Shown in pieces: positions 45,069-52,645 of a stretch of 64,000 nt of DNA. This DNA comes from Competibacter_A sp037045535. GTDB lineage: Bacteria; Pseudomonadota; Gammaproteobacteria; Competibacterales; Competibacteraceae. Where the stretch lies: NCBI GenBank assembly GCA_037045535.1, contig JBAOHI010000041.1, positions 1 through 64,000 of the forward strand. Reading direction: 5' to 3'. Every line of letters starts with the position of its first letter. Position 1 is the first letter of the stretch. The translations under genes and the position numbers were made by a program. The notes below the pieces were generated by a model. It was not told where the DNA came from. It was given only the letters and a program-made list of their open reading frames with translations, and made no database searches.

Positions 45069-45857
45069 ATGAATGCCCTGCCCGAACTCGTCCCCCTGCT
45101 CAAGCAACTCCGTTTGTCCGGCATCCTCGATTCGCTCGAAGCTCGCAACCGCGAAGCCATCGACCGCCACCTGGCCTACACCGATTTCCTGGGCTTGCTG
45201 GTCCAGGACGAGGTGGCCCGTCGCGAGCAGAAGAAACTGGCCCAGCGCCTGCGCCGCGCCAACTTCCGCAGCCAGAAGACCCTAGAGTGCTTCGATTTCG
45301 ACCGCCTGCCCACCCTGAACCGAGCACTGGTCCATGATCTGGCCACCGGACGCTTCGTCGAGGAAAAGGTGGCCGTCCTGATCGTGGGGCCTTGCGGCAC
45401 CGGAAAAAGCCATCTCGCCCAGGCCATTGGCCATCTCGTCGCCCGCCAAGGGCACGACGTCCTGTTCTCGACCCAGACCCAGTTGCTCGCCAGCTTGCGC
45501 CAGGCCCAGGTCGTCGGTAACCTCGAGCGCCGCTTTCAGACCTTGGTCAATGTCCCGCTGCTCATCATCGACGATTTCGGCCTCAAGCCCCTGCGCCCAC
45601 CCGAGGACGAGACCTTTCACGACCTGGTCGCCGAACGCTACGAGCGAACCGCCACGATCCTCACCAGCAATCTCGATTTCGGTGAATGGGGCGACGCGTT
45701 CCCCGCCAATAAGCTGCTCGGTGCCGCCACCCTGGACCGGCTCCGCCACGGCGCCTACCGCGTCGTCCTCGACGGCGATAGTTATCGCAGTCCAAAACCG
45801 TTACCCCAATCGGTCTCTCATCCGGTTGCCAAAGGAGCAAAAACCACCCATGCTTGA
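45069..45857 (+). CDS. istB: IS21 helper ATPase IstB
   Basis: 262 aa, complete. AAA+ ATPase related to DnaC: Walker A VGPCGTGKSHLAQAIG, Walker B LLIIDDFGLKPL, and the Arg-finger side YERTATILTSNLDFGEW. It assembles on DNA and directs IstA to target sites. With IstA truncated next door, it could only act for another IS21 copy elsewhere. The C-terminus (GAKTTHA) runs close to the element end. Confidence 0.93.
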   Translation: MNALPELVPLLKQLRLSGILDSLEARNREAIDRHLAYTDFLGLLVQDEVARREQKKLAQRLRRANFRSQKTLECFDFDRLPTLNRALVHDLATGRFVEEKVAVLIVGPCGTGKSHLAQAIGHLVARQGHDVLFSTQTQLLASLRQAQVVGNLERRFQTLVNVPLLIIDDFGLKPLRPPEDETFHDLVAERYERTATILTSNLDFGEWGDAFPANKLLGAATLDRLRHGAYRVVLDGDSYRSPKPLPQSVSHPVAKGAKTTHA

Positions 45858-45891
45858 AATCCGTTCGAACCCCTAAACCACCACTTCGTAG

Positions 45892-45934
45892 TGGCGCCAT
45901 TACGCCGAAAATCCCTGGCGCCATTACGCCGAAA
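45892..45934. repeat. Two direct 19-bp repeats at the IS21 right end
   Basis: TGGCGCCATTACGCCGAAA at 45892-45910 and 45916-45934, a 24-bp period. IS21 ends usually carry such multiple transposase-binding blocks. Confidence 0.8.
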
Positions 45935-46264
45935 GGTGACATTGCGCACCTGAACCGGCAAGCATAAGTCCGTGGCGGTGGTCGCCCGCAACACCGGTTC
46001 CAGCTCCAGCAGTTTCTCCCTCGGCGGTGTGCAGCTTCAGGCCATGCGGGTTATAGCGGATGGCCAAGCCAACGCCGCGACCGGCCATCGCCATCCAGTC
46101 GTCCACCCGGTTATAGCCCCGATCGGCGATCACCACATCGCCGTCCTACAGCGGGTAATGCGCCAACTGCTCTCCGGTATGCTCGTCGGTCACCAGGCTA
46201 TAGGCCCAGTCCAGCCGGACCAGATCGAGGGCCAGATGCAACCGATACTGGGTGCCCGTCGCCC

Positions 46265-47655
46265 CATAAGCGCTAAGATAAAATTGCCCCGCTGCGCTAT
46301 ACTTCTGGCCTGTTGACAACAACAGAAGACTGGGCAGTGACATGAACGAATTCGCCGACGATGTTGATTGGGAAGAGATGTTCGCCGGATTGGGCGAAGA
46401 CTGGGAAGTCATTGAGCGGGTGTTGCCCGATGGGTGGCAGGAGGCGGCGCGGCGTACTGGCGCGCTGCGGCGCACTCGCGGATTCAAGGATGCCGCCACG
46501 CTGCTGCGTGTACTGCTGATCCACCTGGTTGACGGCTGCTCGCTACGCGAGACCGCCGTTCGCGCCGATGCGGGCGGCTTGATCAAGGTGTCCGATGTGG
46601 CGTTGCTGGGTCGGCTGCGCGGCAGCGGCGAGTGGTTCCGGTGGATGGTCGAGCAGATGAGTCTGCGCCTGTCGGCCACGGCCGAGTATGTGCTGCCGGG
46701 CAAGCGAATGCGCCTGGTCGACGCCAGCGTGGTGTGTGAACCCGGTGCCACAGGGTCGACGTGGCGACTGCACTACATGATCGACCTGAGCACTTTGGCT
46801 TGTGAGCAGGTGCTCGTCACGCTGCCTGAAGAGGGCGAGACGCTGACTCGCTTTGCCGTCAAAGCCAACGATGTCGTGATGGCCGATCGCGGACTGGCGC
46901 ATCGGCGCGGCATTCGCCACGTCGTCAATCATCAGGGCGATGTCATCGTGCGCATGAACATGGTCAGTGTGCCGTTGGAAGACGACAAAGCGCGAGCGCT
47001 GGCATTGCTGCCCAAATTGCGCAAGCTCAAGGTCGGCCAAGCGTGGGATTGGCCGGCATGGATACGCGATGACGAAGGCCCCCTCGCTGTTCGTGTCTGC
47101 GCGATCAAGAAGAGCGCCGAACAGACCCGCAAGACGCAGGCCAAGCTGCGCGAGGTGGCATCCAAGAAGGGCCGCGATCTCCAACCCGACACGCTGGAGG
47201 CGGCGGGATACATCGTCGTGCTGACGACCCTGCCGAACGTGCCGGCGCACCCGATCCTTGAGATGTACCGCCACCGATGGCAAATCGAGTTGGCATTTAA
47301 GCGCTTGAAGTCACTGCTGCATCTGGGCCACCTGAAGAAGACTGACCTCGTGGGCGCCAAGGCTTGGCTACAAGGAAAACTGTTCGTAGCCACCCTGATC
47401 GAAACACTCATCGCGGTTGGCGAGCGTTTTTCCCCTTGGGGCTACTTCCAGCTTCAAGAGCAAAGGCCGACACAGTCGGTGGCGTGAGGTGGCGATGATG
47501 CGCTTCCTCATCGCTCGCGCTGTCAACCCGCAACTGACTCTGCTCGACGGTCTGCGCGACTGGAACAATATTGCCGCCGCACTACGCGAGCCACCCCGCA
47601 AACGGCGGCGGTATCAGGGCGACAACTTGGAGGAATTTTTATCTTAGCGCTTATG
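46265..47655 (+). mobile_element. IS4-family element F with 11-bp target duplication
   Basis: 1391 bp bounded by 19-bp perfect inverted ends CATAAGCGCTAAGATAAAA (46265-46283 and 47637-47655). GCCCGTCGCCC is duplicated at 46254-46264 and 47656-47666. It sits within the transposase gene of the related element E. Confidence 0.93.
46342..47487 (+). CDS. IS4-family transposase, late frameshift
   Basis: 381 aa as read. MRLVDASVVCEPGATG (first Asp), DVVMADRGLAHRRGI (second Asp) and YRHRWQIELAFKRLK (Glu; Y-(2)-R-(3)-E-(6)-K) are all in this frame. The expected C-terminus (WREVAMMRFLIARAVNPQL and DNLEEFLS) lies in another frame and ends at a TAG inside the right terminal repeat (47645-47647). A one-base change near 47475-47485 separates them, so about 55 C-terminal residues are lost. 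The catalytic core is whole but activity is doubtful. Confidence 0.85.
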   Translation: MNEFADDVDWEEMFAGLGEDWEVIERVLPDGWQEAARRTGALRRTRGFKDAATLLRVLLIHLVDGCSLRETAVRADAGGLIKVSDVALLGRLRGSGEWFRWMVEQMSLRLSATAEYVLPGKRMRLVDASVVCEPGATGSTWRLHYMIDLSTLACEQVLVTLPEEGETLTRFAVKANDVVMADRGLAHRRGIRHVVNHQGDVIVRMNMVSVPLEDDKARALALLPKLRKLKVGQAWDWPAWIRDDEGPLAVRVCAIKKSAEQTRKTQAKLREVASKKGRDLQPDTLEAAGYIVVLTTLPNVPAHPILEMYRHRWQIELAFKRLKSLLHLGHLKKTDLVGAKAWLQGKLFVATLIETLIAVGERFSPWGYFQLQEQRPTQSVA

Positions 47656-49242
47656 GCCCGTCGCCCCCGGACCTTGCACGGTCGACCCATCCACGATGAT
47701 GAAGCGCAGATGCCCCTCGATCAGGGGGCGGGCGGCCTCGCCCATCAGCCGGCCCAGCAACGCCTTCACCCAAGGTCCACAGGCTTTCAAGCGCTGGTGG
47801 ATCGCCATATCGGTGAGGCGTTCCTCGAGCAGCGTGAACTGTCCCGCCGTTTCCCGCAACACGGCGTCCAGCCCACAGTAGCTCATGACCACTTGCAGCA
47901 ACTGGGCGGGGTTCTTGATCTTGCGCGACCGAGCAAACGCCTTGAACTCCCGCGCCAAGTCCGCGTAGTCCGCCGGCAACTCTTGCAAGAAACTTTCAAA
48001 TGTCGTGTCAGGATTTCCAAATGGCAGGTTCATCGGGATCGGTCCTCCGATGGCGAACAAGATGTCGAAACCTTGAGCCTCCCATTCTTTTACATATTAT
48101 TCAATGTGTTACCCATTAAGTTGGCGCTTATGCCCCAAGGCCCTCTGGGAAGGGATGCAAAAAGTCAGAGCGTTTGCCATCGCGTTGGAGGCCGGCCGTG
48201 CCGCTTATCCCGGCGATGGGTGAATTTATGGGTAATTGTCGGGTCCCGCGAGATTATGTTGACACTCGAAGCTGTCGTCTGCTGGAATCGCGACGGTTCT
48301 TGCACGATCTGATCCTCGCGCTACGGAGGCCCTGATGGAGATTCGGCTGCATGCCAACGCCACCACCACGCCCAAACAGCGGGCGTACCTCCAAGCCTCG
48401 ACCCGACCGACGGCCGAACTGGCCGTGGAAATCGGGGTGAGCGAAACCACCGTCCGGCGCTGGCGGGGATGGGACACGGTGCAGGATCGCCCGCACACCC
48501 CGCACCGGCTGGCCACGACGCTGACGCCGATGCAAGAATTCGTGGTGGTGGAGCTGCGCAAGCTCCTGTTGTTGCCGCTGGACGACCTGCGGGTGGTGGC
48601 CCGCGAGTTCGTCTGTCCGGCGCTGTCGCGCTCGGCGCTGGACCGGTGTTTGCGCCGCCACGGCGTGGCTCGGCTGGCGGACCTGCTGCCGGAGGCGGAA
48701 GGCAACCCCCCATTGCCCAAGACCTTCAAAGATTATGAACCGGGCTTCGTGCATGTGGATGTGAAGTACCTGCCCCAAATGCCCGACGAGGCCGAACATC
48801 GCTATCTGCTCGCCGCCATCGACCGGGCCAGCCGCTGGGTCTATTTCGAGATCCAACCGGACAAGTCCGCCGCCACCGCCGCCGGCTTCCTGGAACGCCT
48901 GCGGGCCAAGGCGCCGTTCCTCGTGTGGACCGTCCTCACCGACAACGGCAAGGAGTTCACCGACCGCTTCTGCGCCACCGGCGAGCGCGAGCCGACCGGC
49001 CGGCACGCCTTCGATCAAACCTGCGCCGCGCACGGCATCAACCACCGGTTGATCAAGCCCAAACATCCCCAGACCAACGGCATGATCGAACGCTTCAACG
49101 GCCGCGTCGCCGAGGTGTTGAAAACCACCGCCTTCGCCTCCGCCCGGCATCTGGAAACCACCCTGTTCAAGTATCTCCACCTCTATAATCAGCACATCCC
49201 CCAGAAGAATCTCGGGCATGTCACCCCCATCGCCAAGCTCCA

Positions 49243-50492
49243 GGGCACCTCGAAAAACCGGACATGAAGCCGGCAAAATGGGCAAAGCAAGGTGCCTGAG
49301 GCGTGAGCCTCACAATATCTTTGGTTTGTGCCCCGGCCCGAAGGGTTCATCCCCGCCCGAAATCACCATCCCGGTCGTACCGGGATCGCACTTGGGCGTT
49401 AGAAAGCGACCACACCGTATGCCTTGAGAATGCACAGGCGACGTAGGTTGTAGACCGCTGCCTTCCCCGTGAGTTGGAAGGTCGCTCGATCCAGACCGAT
49501 ACATCGTAGGAGTTTTCCGCCCATCTGCTCCATAGCGGCGAAGACGTGTTCGACCCGCGCCCGAACCCGGGCAATGCGGGTGTTGCGGCGCGCCTGGCAG
49601 GCGGACAGCGGTTTGCCTTTCTTTGCCTTGCGCTGGATGTGTACTCGCCAACCCTGGGTCTTGAGGCGCCGCTCACGTTCACCATCAACATAGCCCTTGT
49701 CGCCATAAAGATCACGGCCGGTATTCGCGTGATCCAGGACATCTTCCAGGTGCAGGGTGTCGTTCTCCGCAGCGGTGCTGACCTTGACCTGGCGGATCAG
49801 CTTGTAGCGTCGGTCGGCGCTGACCGAGACCTTGTAACCGAAGTAGGATTTGCCGTGCTTCTTCGTCCAGGTGGCCTCCATGTCCTTCTGCCGGCGCTGG
49901 GCCGGCTTCCAGTCCACCGGCATCGCCGACGCTTTCAGCAATTCCCGTTCTTTTTCCGTGACGTGCTGGCGAGGAACGGGAACCAGACTGGCGTCCACCA
50001 TCTGCCCACCACGAGCAATATAACCCTGCTGGGCCAGTTGACGATGCACCGCCTCAAACAGCGCGTCTCCCGCCTTCGCCACCGTCAACCGCTCGCGGAA
50101 GGTCCAGAATGTGGTGCGATCGGGTATCTGACTACTGTGCCGCAGGCCCAGGAAACGCTGGAAGCTCAGTCGATCCAGCACTTGGTATTCCATCTGTTCG
50201 TCACTCAGTCCATATAAATCCTGAAGAACCAGGGCACGTACCATCAACTCGGTGGGAAACGGTGGACGCCCCCCACGTGCCCGTCCGGGTCGCGGCGCTA
50301 CCCGGTCCATCTCCGCCGCCAGCGCCTTGAAGTCAACCTGCTGCTCCATGACTTGCAGCACATCGCCCAGACGATCCAATTTGGCTTCCCGTTCCTGGGC
50401 GGCAAACAGGCTTTCTTTGATCATCGGATATCCGGGCTCTTGGCGGGGATCAACAACCCTATTTTCTCATAACAAGGTTTTTCGAGGTGCCC
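49243..50492 (-). mobile_element. IS5-family element, full copy 4
   Basis: 1250 bp, minus orientation. The flanking 4-mers are TCCA (49239-49242) and TCAA (50493-50496). The uninterrupted IS481 gene should read ...CTCAAGGAG, so the left copy has one substitution after insertion. Confidence 0.93.
49399..50424 (-). CDS. IS5-family transposase (copy 4)
   Basis: 341 aa, same protein as the other copies. On the coding strand it has a silent CCG where copies 1-3 have CCA (plus-strand position about 50293), a variant shared only with the copy at 56911-57936. Confidence 0.95.
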   Translation of the reverse strand: MIKESLFAAQEREAKLDRLGDVLQVMEQQVDFKALAAEMDRVAPRPGRARGGRPPFPTELMVRALVLQDLYGLSDEQMEYQVLDRLSFQRFLGLRHSSQIPDRTTFWTFRERLTVAKAGDALFEAVHRQLAQQGYIARGGQMVDASLVPVPRQHVTEKERELLKASAMPVDWKPAQRRQKDMEATWTKKHGKSYFGYKVSVSADRRYKLIRQVKVSTAAENDTLHLEDVLDHANTGRDLYGDKGYVDGERERRLKTQGWRVHIQRKAKKGKPLSACQARRNTRIARVRARVEHVFAAMEQMGGKLLRCIGLDRATFQLTGKAAVYNLRRLCILKAYGVVAF

Positions 50493-50578
50493 TCAAGGAG
50501 TATTACCAGATCAAACCCGCTCTCTTTCAAAAAAAACCTATCAACCATCCGGGACCCGACAGGTAATCAGGTGCCATG

Positions 50579-50610
50579 GACCCCGCAGCCAAGGCTGCGG
50601 GGTCATTTAT
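50579..50610. terminator. Strong palindromic terminator
   Basis: A perfect 12-bp stem, GACCCCGCAGCC (50579-50590) and GGCTGCGGGGTC (50593-50604), with a 2-nt loop, followed on the plus strand by ATTTATTT. It most likely ends plus-strand transcription from the IS481 side. The T-run is on the plus side only. Confidence 0.65.
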
Positions 50611-50671
50611 TTATGTAACCATCCCCTGGCAGAGCCAGGCGTTATTCTTACTATGGCAGACAAAGCAAAGA

Positions 50672-52462
50672 CTATTGCACTATATAGAGGTTCCTAGGTG
50701 CTTGCAGGGTAGTACCACCAATACCAGTAGCAGCAGATTCATATGCCCCTATATCCCACGTTGAGCCACGCGCATTATTTAAATAGTCATCGCTGGTTCC
50801 GTTCAAAGTAATGCCCAGATTGGCGGCATTGATTGCTGGGGAGGTAGACATCAATTTTAATTGTTGGGCATAATCCGGAGTTGAGTAGTAATTACCCGAT
50901 GGTCCTTGTTTGATAGTTCCTGAAAAAAGCGGATTAACTCCACACTTCGAATGAGCACCAGTACAGAACGACATGTTGGTCGCATTGTAGACAATATTGT
51001 AGTCTTCAGTAATTCCGAGTGATCCACAAGCTCCATCACCATTTCCGCCCGCGCCAGCAGCATAGTAAAACGCTGATAAATCGGAACCACTATCAAATTT
51101 AGTGCCACCATAAATAATATTATTATAGGCATATATTTTTGTCGATGCATTACAACCGGTGCCAGCAGAGAGAATAATGACATTTCCGTTACTTAAAATG
51201 GTTGAGTTAGAAATTCGAAGGGTTTGGCCCCCTGTAACACTATCAAACGAGATGGTGTCGCCATTTGCTCGGCAGTCATTGAACGCGACATTGCCGCCTC
51301 CACTACTTTTGGTTGAAGTAAACACCTGCCCGTGGAAAAATCCACAGTTCCCGATAATAATCGAATTTTCAATAAAGCTATTCGCAACGCTGGTTTTAAA
51401 TTGTTGTCCTGCATTTCCTTCTGCTTTGGAACGGAAAAACCTGACCGTTCCGGTACCGTTGCCATGTAGAATGTCGACTCCGTCCGATGTATTCCATGAA
51501 ACACTGGAATTTATAAATGTCCAGTTTCCTGGGTTGCCATCCCCAAGCCCGATACCATCGCCATAGCCACCCTGATCCTGACTCCAGCAGTGATGCTTGT
51601 CGGTTGACGAGGAAAGGTCTGATGTGGTCAGCGGATATTTTTCTCCGCATCCATTCCACTCGATTTTGCTGTTCGTGAGAGTGATCGTTCCTGTATACGA
51701 GTCATCCGAGGAATCCCCGTCACTGTCCCAGCCTACGAACCCGTTTCCAATTATGCTCACATTGGTAAGATCCATATTGCCAACGTGATAGGCGAAAATT
51801 CCGCGAAGCGCCATACCATGTATATCAACATTGGCGAGCGAGACATCGCTAGACTTATCAGAAACATTAAGGCCAACAGAACCCCACGGGCCGTGCGGAT
51901 ACGTATCTCTCACACATTGCACAGGAAACCCGCCAACACTCCCATCTCTCGGTCCACCCTCAATACAGGCGGAGTGATCGGTAATTTCGAGGCACTGTAC
52001 ATCGGTATTGCTCCCAACAGTTAAAACCTGCCAGACTCGCTCTGTACCCCAAAGTTGCGCTTTTGTTCCGGCACAGCCTGTATCATATCCTTTCCCATAT
52101 ATTTTCGTTTTGTTTGTAGATGATGGCCCCTTCGGCGGAGCATTCAAAACCGAATCATAGGAGAAATCCTGACCCCCGTTAGGATTGTTTGGCATTCCGT
52201 AACCGACCATGTATTGCTCTGCACTGATAATCAGCGTATCTCCACCGACCATTTTTCCCGCTGCTCCCGAAGTACCAAGCGCCCAGGCTGGATGGGCGAA
52301 AGCACAGGCTTGATTCGTCCCGCTCCCCGGATACGCCACATCAGCAAGTCCCGTGCATTGTGTGCTGGTTCCTCCATCGGTACGTACATAATAGGTAGTT
52401 GCCATTGCAGCTTGGCTTAACATCGCAGTGGCAAATAAACCATAAATGACGATCTTTTTCAT
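50672..52462 (-). CDS. Secreted right-handed beta-helix protein
   Basis: 596 aa from ATG 52462 (a further in-frame ATG at 52492 lacks a signal-like start). Signal peptide MKKIVIYGLFATAMLSQAAMA, cut before TTYYVRTDGG. The body is rich in Gly, Asn, Ser and Asp with repeating beta-strand turns (SVGLNVSDKSSDVSLANVDI, MDLTNVSIIGNGFVGWD, GTITLTNSKIEWNGCG, LRISNSTILSNGNVIIL). This is a parallel beta-helix/pectate-lyase-like fold. The YYVRTDGG start is common in secreted polysaccharide-binding or lyase proteins. No catalytic residues can be assigned. It lies 183 bp downstream of the PKD/LamG gene in the same direction and may share its c-di-GMP control. Confidence 0.8.
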   Translation of the reverse strand: MKKIVIYGLFATAMLSQAAMATTYYVRTDGGTSTQCTGLADVAYPGSGTNQACAFAHPAWALGTSGAAGKMVGGDTLIISAEQYMVGYGMPNNPNGGQDFSYDSVLNAPPKGPSSTNKTKIYGKGYDTGCAGTKAQLWGTERVWQVLTVGSNTDVQCLEITDHSACIEGGPRDGSVGGFPVQCVRDTYPHGPWGSVGLNVSDKSSDVSLANVDIHGMALRGIFAYHVGNMDLTNVSIIGNGFVGWDSDGDSSDDSYTGTITLTNSKIEWNGCGEKYPLTTSDLSSSTDKHHCWSQDQGGYGDGIGLGDGNPGNWTFINSSVSWNTSDGVDILHGNGTGTVRFFRSKAEGNAGQQFKTSVANSFIENSIIIGNCGFFHGQVFTSTKSSGGGNVAFNDCRANGDTISFDSVTGGQTLRISNSTILSNGNVIILSAGTGCNASTKIYAYNNIIYGGTKFDSGSDLSAFYYAAGAGGNGDGACGSLGITEDYNIVYNATNMSFCTGAHSKCGVNPLFSGTIKQGPSGNYYSTPDYAQQLKLMSTSPAINAANLGITLNGTSDDYLNNARGSTWDIGAYESAATGIGGTTLQAPRNLYIVQ

Positions 52463-52645
52463 GTGTGCTGGAAAAATAGGCAGAGTTTTCATGGTAATTC
52501 CTCAACATTTGAATTCGTTATACAGGATTCGTGGTTGATATCAACATAACAACAGTGGCTCAACTTGAGTTGTGCTTGGCTGATTGACAGCACCTACCAG
52601 TTTAACCCAAACTGAACCAAGGATTGTTTGCTTAATCTGATACTT

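Larger units (their letters stand above)
44257..45948 (+). mobile_element. IS21-family element, 5' part missing
   Basis: Holds the 3' half of istA, a complete istB and the right end. The right end shows the IS21 pattern of repeated blocks: the 19-mer TGGCGCCATTACGCCGAAA occurs at 45892-45910 and 45916-45934, and the element probably ends at TGCGCA (45948). The left end and the 5' half of istA are gone. The right end abuts the truncated IS4-type element E. Confidence 0.8.
45949..48132 (-). pseudogene. IS4-type element E: transposase split by IS4 element F and cut at its 3' end
   Basis: The N-terminal part (47656-48060) encodes NLPFGNPDTTFESFLQELP, AQLLQVVMSYCGLDAVLRET and IVDGSTVQGPGATG (first Asp). 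After the IS4-F insertion, it continues (46253 down to about 45949) as TQYRLHLALDLVRLDW and VIADRGYNRVDDW (second Asp), with frame breaks near 46145 and 46020. The C-terminal third with the catalytic Glu is absent where IS21 begins. Its surviving end, CATAAGCGC at 48124-48132 (minus strand), shares nine bases with the ends of element F, and the proteins are alike around PGATG, so F inserted into a relative. Confidence 0.8.
48237..50561 (+). mobile_element. IS481-family element, interrupted by an IS5 copy
   Basis: Inverted ends TGTCGGGTCCCG (48237-48248 and inverted 50550-50561), with a 6-bp duplication GGTAAT (48231-48236 and 50562-50567). The transposase runs almost the whole length, and its stop codon lies in the right-hand target duplication. 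An IS5 copy (49243-50492) interrupts the gene near its 3' end. Confidence 0.85.
48335..50566 (+). pseudogene. IS481-family transposase, interrupted by IS5
   Basis: The intact part (48335-49242) has a helix-turn-helix (RPTAELAVEIGVSETTVRRW) and an rve-type core: FVHVDVKYLPQM (first Asp), VWTVLTDNGKEFTDRF (second Asp) and HPQTNGMIERFNGRV (Glu). At AKL the IS5 copy intervenes; the frame resumes after it (50493) as KEYYQIKPALFQKKP and stops at 50564-50566. About 26 C-terminal residues are cut off. The truncated protein ends in IS5 end sequence (GTSKNRT), so partial activity cannot be excluded because the catalytic triad is complete. Confidence 0.85.
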
